Assembly: GCA_001816915.1 (NCBI GenBank)
Contig: MHCL01000002.1
Location: 5,009-46,144 of the forward strand
DNA: 41,136 bases
Direction: 5' to 3'
From: Candidatus Chisholmbacteria bacterium RIFCSPLOWO2_01_FULL_49_14
Lineage (GTDB): Bacteria > Patescibacteriota > Microgenomatia > UBA1400 > Chisholmbacteraceae
Part shown: piece after piece, positions 1 through 7,738 of the stretch
How the letters are laid out: each line of letters begins with the position of its first letter
Position numbering within the stretch: position 1 is the stretch's first letter
The notes under the pieces: generated by a model
Told to the model about the DNA's origin: nothing
The model's input: the letters and a program-made list of their open reading frames with translations, nothing else
The model's database searches: none
Position numbers and translations under genes: made by a program

Positions 1-24
1 GCCTCCTCCTAGATCACACTGCTC

Positions 25-210
25 ATGTCCGAGGAAGCGCGCACGTGTGAAGTTTCCCGCTCCGTTTTTGAACGCTACCGCAGGCAGCTTTACCTGCAAG
101 CTGGATATAAACCATTCATCATCGCGACGATGATCCTCCTTACGAAATTTGAGAAGCCGGTGCACATTATTCGCGCTGTCTTGCGGAAAAACAAAAAGAG
201 GAATATTTAA
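25..210 (+). CDS. Small hypothetical protein
   Basis: A 61-residue ORF opens with ATG 15 bases after an in-frame stop. It is basic at both ends (the tail is KNKKRNI) with a short hydrophobic stretch around residues 31-40. I do not recognise a family. It may be the C-terminal tail of a larger gene that lies left of the window and lost its frame, because the ORF has no visible promoter or ribosome binding site. Its stop is followed by AT-rich low-complexity DNA, which fits a gene end. Confidence 0.3.
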   Translation: MSEEARTCEVSRSVFERYRRQLYLQAGYKPFIIATMILLTKFEKPVHIIRAVLRKNKKRNI

Positions 211-277
211 GATTCAAGGTTTAAGATTTAATGTTTAAAGATAAAGAATATAAGACTACAGAGAATAGGGAGAAGAT
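211..277. repeat. AT-rich low-complexity spacer
   Basis: This short intergenic stretch, running on past base 277 into the end of the next gene, repeats variants of TTTAAGATT and GATTCAAG several times. It looks like slippage-prone spacer DNA between two gene ends. No hairpin with a T-tract is evident. Confidence 0.4.
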
Positions 278-1564
278 TTAAGATTCACTATTCAATAACT
301 GATGAGTAATGAGTGAAGTGTAGAGGGCGCGAACCTTCGCTTCGATCTTTTTCCATTCATACTTTCCGGCTTCCCGGCAGGCATTGAACCCAAGCTTTTT
401 TCTCAGCACGGGATTTTGAATAAGCGTCTTGATCGCTACCGCCAGCGACCGCGGATCATCAGGTTTGACCAACAATCCGGTTTTACGGTGACTCAGAAGA
501 TACTGCAAACCTCCAACCCTGGCGGCAATGACCGGCGTCCCGCAGGCCATCGATTCGAGCGCCACGAGCCCGAAGGATTCATGGCTTGAGGGAATGATGG
601 TCATATCTGCGGCACAGTAGTAGTTGGGCAGAACCCGCTGATCCCGTGAGCCGAAAAAGCTGGCAACATTGTCCAGCACCAGCTCGGTTGAGAGCGCTTT
701 CACCATGCGCATGTAGCGGTCTTCATGTTCGCCTCCGATGATTGCCAGTTCGAATCTTTTTTCCAGGCCGAATGCTTTTCCTGAAGAAGCTTTGAGGACG
801 GCGATTGCCCTGAGGAGCGTCTCCAGCCCCTTGAGCGGGACGAGACGGCCGACGAAAAGCAACAGATTGCTGTTTTGCCCGATGCCAATCGCCTTTTTGG
901 CTTGGGATTTGGGGATTGGGCGGAAACGCCGAGTGTCAACGCCGGGAGGGATCACAGAGATGTGATCCGGCCGGGCGCCATAGAGTTCGATGAGATTCTT
1001 TCTCTCTTCGCCGGTCGAGGCCGTGAGGTGGTCCGCTTGCCTCACGAGCTTTTCTTCCGCAAGTAAGCGATCGCGCGGCTCGCGATTACCGGGGATAAAA
1101 CGGTTTTTTACTTTCCCCAAGGTATGAAAGGATTGGAGGACCGGTACCTTCCAGTACTTACGCAAATCCAGTGCGACAAGACCTGATAGCCAGTAGTGCG
1201 CGTGAATGAGCTGGTAGTGTGTTCCCATTTTTTCCGAAAAGCGGAGGACGTTCTGCGTAAATTCCTGAAGATAGGGATAGATCTCAAGTGGTGTCAGGGT
1301 TTTCTCCGGGCCGGAAGCAATGTGGATGACCTTGACGTTTTTTCCCAATCGCTTGATATCGTCCGAGTCTTTGGATTCACAACGGGTGAAGATGTCGACT
1401 TTTATTCCCCGGATTCCCAGCTGACGACTCAGCTCACGGATATACACATTCATACCTCCCGTTTTTTTACCGCCCAAGGCGGCAAACGGACAGGTATGCA
1501 CGGAGAGCATTGCCACAGACGAGAGTTTGTTCGGCATCCCTCCGATTATATCCTTCAACTTCAA
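278..1564 (-). CDS. GT4-family glycosyltransferase (MshA/sucrose-phosphate-synthase-like)
   Basis: Retaining GT-B glycosyltransferase of family GT4, about 428 residues, the usual length. The N-terminal half has the acceptor-domain signature GGKKTGGMNVYIRELS and HAHYWLSG. The C-terminal half has FVGRLVPLKG and the nucleotide-sugar motif ESFGLVALESMACGTPVIA. These are typical of the MshA/SPS subgroup, which transfers a sugar from an NDP donor to an inositol-phosphate or sugar-phosphate acceptor. The exact substrate cannot be read. The track start is a TTG; an ATG ten codons in (MPNKLSS) has GGAGG only one base upstream, too close for a normal ribosome binding site, so the start is uncertain. 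It is probably cytoplasmic and involved in glycoconjugate or compatible-solute synthesis. No neighbour clarifies the pathway. Confidence 0.88.
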   Translation of the reverse strand: MKLKDIIGGMPNKLSSVAMLSVHTCPFAALGGKKTGGMNVYIRELSRQLGIRGIKVDIFTRCESKDSDDIKRLGKNVKVIHIASGPEKTLTPLEIYPYLQEFTQNVLRFSEKMGTHYQLIHAHYWLSGLVALDLRKYWKVPVLQSFHTLGKVKNRFIPGNREPRDRLLAEEKLVRQADHLTASTGEERKNLIELYGARPDHISVIPPGVDTRRFRPIPKSQAKKAIGIGQNSNLLLFVGRLVPLKGLETLLRAIAVLKASSGKAFGLEKRFELAIIGGEHEDRYMRMVKALSTELVLDNVASFFGSRDQRVLPNYYCAADMTIIPSSHESFGLVALESMACGTPVIAARVGGLQYLLSHRKTGLLVKPDDPRSLAVAIKTLIQNPVLRKKLGFNACREAGKYEWKKIEAKVRALYTSLITHQLLNSES

Positions 1565-1652
1565 AGAGATATATCAGGATTATCATCACTGAAACCGACA
1601 GAAGCCTACGCTTGCAGAGGCTGATATCCTGAAGTTTCGCGATCAATCTTAG

Positions 1653-1889
1653 TTATGTTGATGAAGAATCGGACGGACTTTTAAATTGTGCGCTGATCTG
1701 CCTGGCACGAGCCAAAACCGCTTCCGCACAATGGCTGTCAAGCGGAATATATTTCAGAAGCGTCATGTATTCATTTCCCCGGTCGCGCGCGTCGCGTGTC
1801 TGTCCATCCTGGGAATAGCTGTACCCGTTTGGGCTTCCGAAAACATCTTTCCTCCTTTTTTGATGCCTTTCTTCTGTATTAATGGGCAT
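1653..1889 (-). CDS. Small hydrophilic hypothetical protein
   Basis: A 78-residue ORF rich in charged and polar residues, with a helix-like central part (NEYMTLLKYIPLDSHCAEAVLARAR) and a Ser-rich tail. No family is recognised. The opposite-strand ORF here is less convincing because it is rich in Cys and Phe without any pattern. A TAAAAT box and the palindrome TGTAACTGTTACA lie just upstream and suggest a real promoter for the minus strand. Confidence 0.4.
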   Translation of the reverse strand: MPINTEERHQKRRKDVFGSPNGYSYSQDGQTRDARDRGNEYMTLLKYIPLDSHCAEAVLARARQISAQFKSPSDSSST

Positions 1890-1897
1890 CAGTTATG

Positions 1898-1910
1898 TGT
1901 AACTGTTACA
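1898..1910. promoter_or_regulatory. Palindrome upstream of the small minus-strand ORF
   Basis: TGTAACTGTTACA is a perfect inverted repeat (TGTAAC, one base, GTTACA) about 9 bases upstream of the minus-strand start at 1889. Its position next to a TAAAAT box would suit an operator. The assignment is inference only. Confidence 0.3.
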
Positions 1911-1953
1911 TATTTTACCATACTGCGCAATACTATGGGGTTTTGATCAGGTG

Positions 1954-1983
1954 TTGACAGGGGGCTTGCCGGGAACGTACACT
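1954..1983 (+). promoter_or_regulatory. Sigma-70-type promoter, near-leaderless
   Basis: TTGACA at 1954-1959 and TACACT at 1978-1983 are separated by 18 bases. The ATG of the next ORF is at 1994, so transcription would start within about five bases of the start codon. Confidence 0.6.
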
Positions 1984-1993
1984 ATTTATATAT

Positions 1994-2179
1994 ATGCCGA
2001 ATACGAAACTGGCAAAAAAACTCAAAGGAAACCCCGTGCTTTTGTTTTTCTATTTTCTGATTGCAATGGTCGTTGTTGCCAATATCTTTATCTCCGGCTA
2101 TTGGTTCGGACGCACCCGCCAAGTGCTTGATAATTCCCGGTTGCAAAGTTCGGCGTCCGTTCCCGCCAATCAACCCTAG
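1994..2179 (+). CDS. Small single-pass membrane protein
   Basis: A 61-residue protein with a basic N-terminus (KLAKKLKG), one strong membrane helix at about residues 14-37, and a short polar tail ending SSASVPANQP. The positive-inside rule predicts a cytoplasmic N-terminus and an extracytoplasmic tail. It has its own strong promoter and an almost leaderless start. I do not recognise a family. It could be a small anchor or regulatory peptide. Confidence 0.55.
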   Translation: MPNTKLAKKLKGNPVLLFFYFLIAMVVVANIFISGYWFGRTRQVLDNSRLQSSASVPANQP

Positions 2180-2266
2180 CTGTTGCTGTTTCTTCCTCTG
2201 ACTTCACTTTTCTGAGATCTTAATCATACTGATTCCGGTTTTCCTCGTGAGGTACAATAGCCATAT

Positions 2267-3133
2267 ATGGCAAAAGACAAATATACTGCCGTTTGGGTGT
2301 CGCATTCTTCAATCAGCGATTTTTTGGCCTGTCCGCGGGCGTACTTCCTCAATAACGTCTATCGTGATCCACACAGCGGACACAAGATCACGCTGATGAG
2401 CCCGCCGCTGGCACTGGGACAAGCGGTGCATGAGGTGATCGAATCGCTCTCCACCGTACCGACCGAGAAGCGCTTTCACGAGCCATTGGCCTCCAAACTT
2501 GAAGAGGTATGGAAGAAAGTGAGCGGAAAACGAGGAGGCTTTTTTGATCCTGACACTGAGGAAACCTATCTTCAGCGCGGGAAAGAGATGCTTGCCCGCG
2601 TTCTCAATCATCCCGGTCCCCTGACGAACCTGGCCGTTAAAATCAAGATGGAGCTGCCCTACTTTTGGCTGTCGGAAGACGATAACATCATCCTCTGCGG
2701 GAAAATCGACTGGCTCGAGTATTTACCGGAAACCAAGAGCGTTCATATCATCGACTTTAAAACCGGCAAGACCGAAGAGGACCCGACTTCCCTGCAGCTG
2801 CCGATTTACCACCTCTTGGCGAGCCGCTGTCAACAACACCCCGTTTCGAAAGTCAGCTACTGGTACCTGATGCGCAGTGATGCGCCGGCTCAACAGAAAC
2901 TCCCGGACATGGAGGAGGCTCAGAAGAAAGTGCTTTCGATCGCCAAGAAAATCAAGCTCGCACGGCAACTGCGACGGTTCAAATGCAAACGTGCAACCGG
3001 CTGCCGTGTTTGCCGGCCGCTTGAGGCGGTCATTGCCGGAGATGCGGAATTCGTCGGTATCGACGAGTACCATCAGGATGTGTACATTCTGCCCCGTCCA
3101 AGTGATGATGACCGGGCAAGCACCATCCTTTGA
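2267..3133 (+). CDS. PD-(D/E)XK nuclease, RecB/Cas4-like, with four-Cys Fe-S signature
   Basis: The 288-residue protein carries the RecB-family nuclease core: a conserved His in GQAVHEVIESL, Asp in GKIDWLEY, the DFKTGK active-site strand and the QLPIYHLL motif. One Cys near the N-terminus (C22 in ACPRAYFL) and three near the C-terminus (C240, C246, C249 in CKRATGCRVC) match the one-plus-three arrangement that binds a 4Fe-4S cluster in AddB and Cas4. It probably acts as a standalone DNA exonuclease or repair nuclease. No helicase or cas gene is adjacent. A TACAAT box at 2253-2258 sits 8 bases before the ATG, so the mRNA is probably leaderless. Confidence 0.8.
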   Translation: MAKDKYTAVWVSHSSISDFLACPRAYFLNNVYRDPHSGHKITLMSPPLALGQAVHEVIESLSTVPTEKRFHEPLASKLEEVWKKVSGKRGGFFDPDTEETYLQRGKEMLARVLNHPGPLTNLAVKIKMELPYFWLSEDDNIILCGKIDWLEYLPETKSVHIIDFKTGKTEEDPTSLQLPIYHLLASRCQQHPVSKVSYWYLMRSDAPAQQKLPDMEEAQKKVLSIAKKIKLARQLRRFKCKRATGCRVCRPLEAVIAGDAEFVGIDEYHQDVYILPRPSDDDRASTIL

Positions 3134-3211
3134 TTTGAGAACCCAAACATTCCCCCTTCTTTTCGAGCTACAATCTGGACATCCCCCATTTTTCCCACTA
3201 CACTTGAGTCT

Positions 3212-4033
3212 ATGCCCTCGCCGTTTCTGGAAACGTTCTGGCAATATTCTCTGGCGATTATCCCTTGGTTTCTCATCGGATCGCTCATCGCTTACTTCCT
3301 GGAACTTCGCCTTCACAAGCAGGCGCTTTCCAAGCATCTGCAAACCCTACGCCTTCGCAATATTCTCTCGGCCCAGGCCTTGGGAATGATCTCCCCGTTA
3401 AGCGTCATGTCTGCCCTGCCGGTTGCCGGAGAATTCATCGATCTCGGAGCCAACGCCACGCTTCTGCTTACCTTTTTGGTCGCGGAGCGATCCTATGACC
3501 TGCAGTCATTGTTTATCCTTTCTTCACTCTTCGGCGTTCGTTTTGCCGTCCTCAATATGCTGGCAATTTTCCTCTCACTCACCGCAGCCTCGCTCGTCCT
3601 GAGCCTGCATCCCATTACTTTTACTCAAAAACGGGACGGAAAGGCGTCCGGGTTTTGGACGAGACAGTTGAGAACTTTCCTGGTTGTGCTCGTCGGCATC
3701 GGGGTCGGGGCGCTCCTCCATACTCTGGTGCCGCCGCAGGTATTCCAACACTACGCGCACACAACTTTCGGCGGAATCCTTTCCGGAACGCTCTTCGGAT
3801 TCGTGCTCTATTTCGGAACGATTTTAGGAAATTATCCGGTTGCCAAAGCTTTCTCTGATTTGGGGATGTCTTCTGCCGGCGTGTTTGCCTTCCTCACCGT
3901 TTCTCCGGTTTTTAATTTGGTGATCATTTTCCTCTTTACTTCGGTCATTAAAGCCCGGATCATCCTCAAAATGTTTGCCGTCTACGCGGTGACGGCGTTA
4001 CTATTAAGCTTCCTTTTTCCGGCGTTTTTGTAA
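3212..4033 (+). CDS. Predicted permease, ArsP/DUF318-like
   Basis: An integral membrane protein of 273 residues with about eight hydrophobic segments. Two internally similar regions, SPLSVMSALPVAGEF...LTFLVAERS and GNYPVAKAFSDLG...FAFLTVSPVF, correspond to the duplicated half-repeats of the ArsP/DUF318 permease family. The cysteines usual in the first repeat of ArsP are missing, so arsenic export should not be assumed. The substrate is unknown. TACACT at 3199-3204 lies 8 bases before the ATG, again predicting a leaderless transcript. Confidence 0.6.
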   Translation: MPSPFLETFWQYSLAIIPWFLIGSLIAYFLELRLHKQALSKHLQTLRLRNILSAQALGMISPLSVMSALPVAGEFIDLGANATLLLTFLVAERSYDLQSLFILSSLFGVRFAVLNMLAIFLSLTAASLVLSLHPITFTQKRDGKASGFWTRQLRTFLVVLVGIGVGALLHTLVPPQVFQHYAHTTFGGILSGTLFGFVLYFGTILGNYPVAKAFSDLGMSSAGVFAFLTVSPVFNLVIIFLFTSVIKARIILKMFAVYAVTALLLSFLFPAFL

Positions 4034-4051
4034 CGGTGTTTCGTCGAAGCT

Positions 4052-4378
4052 TCAATCGTGAGCGTAATTCGTGAGCGGGAAGCATTGAAGGATAAACGCC
4101 TGGGCGACAGCGTACTTGCGGAGTTTGGCATTGGCCAGAAGATAATGTGAAGCAAAACTCAGCTTCTCGGCCCCCTGGCCTTTCCGCGGATACTTTTTCT
4201 CCGCCAGTTCGATGGCTTTGAAAGCGATTTCCGTTTGCCGGGTCAATAGCTTGGTTTTCCGGTCGCCATTCATGCGGTCAAAAATCTCATTGGTGATATA
4301 GCCGGCGCCGTAGAGAACCAGCGCAGCCAAGAGCTCAATCGGAAGGGCAGATGAAATTGAAGACATGACGTCCGACAT
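4052..4378 (-). CDS. Small membrane protein, possibly LL-H-holin-like
   Basis: A 108-residue protein with one N-terminal membrane helix (about residues 12-30) followed by a soluble helical part that includes AFKAIELAEKKYPRKGQGAE. This layout resembles the LL-H type phage-holin superfamily, where a TM segment is followed by a helix and a G-x-EK turn. No other phage gene is nearby, so lysis is not implied. It may be a domesticated or unrelated small membrane protein. It converges on the permease gene with an 18-base gap. Confidence 0.45.
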   Translation of the reverse strand: MSDVMSSISSALPIELLAALVLYGAGYITNEIFDRMNGDRKTKLLTRQTEIAFKAIELAEKKYPRKGQGAEKLSFASHYLLANAKLRKYAVAQAFILQCFPLTNYAHD

Positions 4379-4906
4379 AACGCACGAAGTTTATCATATC
4401 GCCCGATCGTTTTCCGGGAAAGATCCGACTCCCTCTTGCCTTTCCTTTCCCTCTTGTGAAACAATATCTGTATATGGATGATGTTTCAGCGGAAAAATTC
4501 AACAGATATTCGCCTGATACTCGCGTAAGGCCGCCCAGTGAGCGAGTACACCGACACTCCAGAGGAGAAAAGCAGGGGCATCCAAAAAATCCGGTAGCGG
4601 TTGTAAGAGACGCACGGCTAAGGGAACAGCATGAACAGCACGCTGTTAGAGAAGAAATTGAGGAAGCTTTTGTTGGCGATCATGCGGTAGGGCAGTCTGA
4701 CGGACGAGATATTCACATTGATTCTCAGGCGAGGAGAGAAGCCCAACGCGCCGCACGAGGTGACGACGGGAATCAAGATGGGCGGGGTACCGCTCCTCTT
4801 TCCGGGGAGGCATTGAGACAAGCGAAAGCCGAAGCGCGCAGGGAAAGGACGATGAAATTTTTCGGGCGGGAGAGAAGAAAAGTGAAGCTTTGAGTTTTCC
4901 CCATAC
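4379..4906. other. Stretch without a confident gene, possibly a decayed membrane protein on the minus strand
   Basis: The plus-strand ORF (GTG 4456 or ATG 4474 to 4893) gives an extreme Arg/Glu/His-rich product that looks like the shadow of hydrophobic sequence. On the minus strand two overlapping frames give plausible membrane-protein pieces, one with SFLNFFSNSVLFMLFP and, one frame over, FLDAPAFLLWSVGVLAHWAA. This suggests a small two-helix membrane protein broken by at least one frameshift. An AACAAT box just before ATG 4474 leaves a small chance that the plus ORF is expressed. Confidence 0.3.
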
Positions 4907-5926
4907 TTACTTCAAAGCATAGTAGCTGGATTTGGTGGTGCCTTGGCGCTCGAGAAAGCCTTTATTGACGAGGGCGCTCAAGAGATTGTGCGCCTGCTGG
5001 CGGGATACCTTGAGCTTGCGGGCGAGTTCGGTGGAGGTCATTTCCGGCTGTTCCTGAAAGAGGTCCAAGACTTGGTTTTCCTTTTTTGAAGGGCGATCTT
5101 TGACGGCCAGCGTCCTTGCCGCTTTTTTGGCCCGATCCAAGGCGCCCATGAGCGAATACTTTACCCCGTCGGAAAAGTACTCCAGCCACTCGGTCTTATC
5201 CCCGTCATCGGCGGTGTGCAGCATGTCGGAATAGAGGATTTTATCGATGTCGTAGTAGTCATCCAAAACAAAGTATTGGTTGATGCGGTACCCGTCTTTG
5301 ACAAAGAGAAGCGCGGTGAGCATGCGGCAGACGCGGCCGTTCCCGTCTTCAAAGGGGTGGATAAATACGAACTCGTGATGAAAGATGCCGGCTTTGATGA
5401 TCGTGGGAAGGTTTTTCGTGGCGACAATCCAGGAAATGAGCTGGCGCAGGTCGGCTTCTATCTCATCCCGCTTGTGATGGGGCGGATTGTGCTTGACTTT
5501 GAGGGTCATCGGAGCCGCGCCGCCCTCATATTTGCCGACGACCACCGGCCGGTTGCGGATCTGCCCGGCCGATTCATCGACCCCTTTCATGATCCTGGCG
5601 TGGTTCTCTTTGATGAATTCCAGGGTGATTTCCCGGTCCTTGAACTTCGGCAGTTCGGAGAGGAGCGCAAAGTAATTGACGACTTCTTTCTCATCGCGGT
5701 TGACCGGCACCCGTTCGTCCAAGAGGAGGTTGGTTACTTCCGGCAGGGTCAGCGGATTGCCTTCTATCCGGTTTGAGGCGTAGGTGGATTTTATGAGGTT
5801 GTCGCGCTTGAGGTTTAACTCGAGTTTGCGGGGCAGCCGCAGCCCCTCGATCTGCCCGTAGAGCCGCTCAATCTCGGCAATATTGGTTATGAGCTTATCC
5901 GTGCGTTTGTAGCTTGGCTCGATCAT
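4907..5926 (-). CDS. Fic-domain AMP-transferase with C-terminal winged helix
   Basis: The 339-residue protein has the Fic catalytic motif HPFEDGNGRVCR at residues 190-201, all key residues present. The N-terminal helix SNRIEGN (residues 51-57) matches the (S/T)xxxE(G/N) inhibitory motif, so this is a self-inhibited class II Fic enzyme that would AMPylate a protein hydroxyl when relieved. The C-terminus (about residue 280 onward) is a winged helix with TSTELARKLKVSRQQAHNLLSAL, implying DNA binding or autoregulation. The start is supported by AAAGGAGG a few bases upstream, one of the few strong ribosome binding sites in the window. Five spaced TTGACA copies lie just upstream. Confidence 0.9.
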   Translation of the reverse strand: MIEPSYKRTDKLITNIAEIERLYGQIEGLRLPRKLELNLKRDNLIKSTYASNRIEGNPLTLPEVTNLLLDERVPVNRDEKEVVNYFALLSELPKFKDREITLEFIKENHARIMKGVDESAGQIRNRPVVVGKYEGGAAPMTLKVKHNPPHHKRDEIEADLRQLISWIVATKNLPTIIKAGIFHHEFVFIHPFEDGNGRVCRMLTALLFVKDGYRINQYFVLDDYYDIDKILYSDMLHTADDGDKTEWLEYFSDGVKYSLMGALDRAKKAARTLAVKDRPSKKENQVLDLFQEQPEMTSTELARKLKVSRQQAHNLLSALVNKGFLERQGTTKSSYYALK

Positions 5927-5951
5927 CTTTCCTCCTTTGAGTTTAAAGAAT

Positions 5952-6027
5952 TGTCAATCTATTTGTCAAGTTTTATGTCAAATACTACCAAATTAATTGT
6001 CAATATAATTGTAAACCTTATTGTCAA
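5952..6027 (-). repeat. Five TTGACA direct repeats upstream of the fic gene
   Basis: On the minus strand TTGACA occurs at 5952-5957, 5964-5969, 5976-5981, 5998-6003 and 6022-6027. The steps are 12, 12, 22 and 24 bases, close to one or two helical turns. They may be -35 boxes, but their number and phasing look more like an iterated protein-binding site. The winged helix of the Fic protein is a natural candidate to bind here. Confidence 0.55.
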
Positions 6028-6034
6028 GTTATTC

Positions 6035-6100
6035 CAGGTCAGATCGAGTCAAACTCGATTGCCCTGTCGGACCGCGTCGCCGGATGGACTCGACGCCGGC
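6035..6100 (+). repeat. Dispersed palindromic repeat copy, short form
   Basis: The stretch starts with CAGGTC, contains the perfect palindrome ATCGAGTCAAACTCGAT (6043-6059), then CCTGTCGGACC and a GCCGG...CCGGC hairpin. The same ATCGAGT palindrome recurs at about 18.2, 28.3 and 32.9 kb. It lies directly upstream of the ABC exporter genes. Confidence 0.75.
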
Positions 6101-6128
6101 TGTCTAAGAGGAGTATCATGGAGAGTTT

Positions 6129-6947
6129 ATGAAGAAAACGACGGCAAACGACCAACCCATCATCCGTGTTGAAGGATTGGTCAAACGCTTCGGGACGTTT
6201 ACCGCGGTTGACAACATTTCGTTTTCCGTCCGGCGCGGCGAAATCTTTGCTTTTTTGGGACCCAACGGCGCCGGAAAGACGACCACCATCAACATGCTGA
6301 CGACGCTTTTGGTCCCGACTGCAGGGACCGTCCGCATCAACGGCTATGATCCCGTGTCGCAAAAACATCTGGTGCGCAAATCTTTCGGGATTGTCTTTCA
6401 GGACCCGTCTCTGGATGAGGAGCTGACCGCGCAGGAAAACATGGAATTCCACGGGGTGCTCTATGGCGTTCCCAAAGAAACCAGGAAAAAGCGCATCGAA
6501 GAGCTGTTAACCATCGTTGACCTCTGGGATAGGAAAAACGATTTGGTGAAGACATTCTCCGGCGGGATGCGGCGGCGGCTGGAGATTGCCCGCGGGCTCC
6601 TGCATCACCCCCAGCTGTTTTTCCTCGATGAACCGACCTTGGGGCTTGATCCGCAGACGCGCAATACGATTTGGACCTACATCAAACGCCTGAACCGCAA
6701 GGAGGGAGTCACCGTCTTTTTCACCACCCACTATATGGAAGAGGCTGAACGCATGGCGCAGCGGATCGCCGTCATTGACCACGGACACATCATTGCCCTG
6801 GGGACTTCCGAGGCGTTGGAGAAACAGACGAAAACCTCAAACCTTGAGGACGCGTTTTTGAAGCTCACCGGAAAACACATCCGCGAAGAAGAGGCAACCG
6901 GCATGGAACGCATGCGCATGATCCATAGAAACCGGATGATGAAGTAA
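6129..6947 (+). CDS. ABC exporter ATPase, DrrA-like
   Basis: The ATP-binding subunit of an ABC-2 type exporter, 272 residues, of the daunorubicin-resistance DrrA/NodI group. Visible motifs are Walker A GPNGAGKTT (44-52), Q-loop FQDPSLDEE, signature SGGMRRR (145-151), Walker B FFLDEPT (164-170) and H-loop TTHYMEEAE. It hydrolyses ATP to power export through the membrane partner encoded 4 bases downstream. GGAG lies 5 bases before the chosen ATG; an earlier ATG at 6118 opens only a four-codon reading frame. The cargo may be a drug, lipid or glycan and cannot be deduced. Confidence 0.93.
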   Translation: MKKTTANDQPIIRVEGLVKRFGTFTAVDNISFSVRRGEIFAFLGPNGAGKTTTINMLTTLLVPTAGTVRINGYDPVSQKHLVRKSFGIVFQDPSLDEELTAQENMEFHGVLYGVPKETRKKRIEELLTIVDLWDRKNDLVKTFSGGMRRRLEIARGLLHHPQLFFLDEPTLGLDPQTRNTIWTYIKRLNRKEGVTVFFTTHYMEEAERMAQRIAVIDHGHIIALGTSEALEKQTKTSNLEDAFLKLTGKHIREEEATGMERMRMIHRNRMMK

Positions 6948-6951
6948 ACCT

Positions 6952-7698
6952 ATGCATACCATCTATATACTCTGGCTGCGGCAACTCAAACGCTACTGGC
7001 GATCAAAATCCCGCATCATCGGGTCGTTGGGCCAACCGCTCCTGTTCCTGGTGGCTTTGGGGTTCGGATTGGGGCCTATCTTTGAGCGGGCCGGAGGCGG
7101 TAACTACATCCGTTTTCTGTCTCCCGGGATTATCGGGCAAGGGATCCTTTTCATGGCCATTTTTTCCGGAATTGAGCTCATCTGGGACCGACAGTTCGGA
7201 TTTCTTAAAGAGACGCTGGTGGCCCCGGTTTCACGATTTGAAATCATGATCGGACGGACGTTGGGCGGGGCTACCATTGCCCTCGTTCAGGGAGTGATTG
7301 TCTTCCTGCTCACCTTGGCCGTCGGATTCCGCCCTCAACAATGGATCCTCATTCCCATGGCGATTTTTCTCATGCTACTCATCTCATTGTTTTATACCGC
7401 GCTCGGCACGGCGATTGCTTCGACCATGCGGGATTTCCATGGGTTTCAACTGATCATGAATTTTTTGGTCATGCCGACGTTCTTTCTTTCCGGAGCACTC
7501 TTTCCCCTGGATCAAACCCCGGCTTTCATCCGAACCCTCTCAAGCTTTAATCCGTTGACTTACGGCGTCGATGGTCTGCGCAGCACATTGGTCGGCGTGA
7601 GCCACTTCGGATTGGGTGTTGATATCCTGGTCCTCTCGTTTGTTTCGCTTACGGCCCTCATGATCGGAAGCTACCTTTTTTCCAGAATCACCGTGTGA
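6952..7698 (+). CDS. ABC-2 type exporter permease, DrrB-like
   Basis: A 248-residue integral membrane protein with six predicted helices and the ABC-2 family pattern. The N-terminal cytoplasmic amphipathic part (ILWLRQLKRYWRSKSR) contacts the ATPase, and the late motif LSGALFPLDQTPAFIRTLSSFNPLTYGVDGLR is characteristic of DrrB and NodJ. It forms the transport channel with the upstream ATPase, and the 4-base spacing implies one transcript. Confidence 0.92.
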   Translation: MHTIYILWLRQLKRYWRSKSRIIGSLGQPLLFLVALGFGLGPIFERAGGGNYIRFLSPGIIGQGILFMAIFSGIELIWDRQFGFLKETLVAPVSRFEIMIGRTLGGATIALVQGVIVFLLTLAVGFRPQQWILIPMAIFLMLLISLFYTALGTAIASTMRDFHGFQLIMNFLVMPTFFLSGALFPLDQTPAFIRTLSSFNPLTYGVDGLRSTLVGVSHFGLGVDILVLSFVSLTALMIGSYLFSRITV

Positions 7699-7738
7699 TT
7701 TTCTACACTGCAGATCGGAGCTCCAATGCAGAAGCGGA

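Noticed and set aside
1196-1624. 142-residue ORF opposite the glycosyltransferase
   Set aside because: Shadow of a clearly conserved gene on the other strand.
4052-4378. Prophage remnant suggested by the holin-like protein
   Set aside because: No other phage gene is adjacent and the similarity is only in general layout.
4456-4893. 145-residue plus-strand ORF as a gene
   Set aside because: Its composition (very rich in Arg, Glu, His, Gln) is that of a shadow frame; no motif and no clear ribosome binding site.
5216-5776. 186-residue ORF opposite the fic gene
   Set aside because: It is antisense to the intact Fic coding sequence with a full catalytic motif, so it is a shadow.
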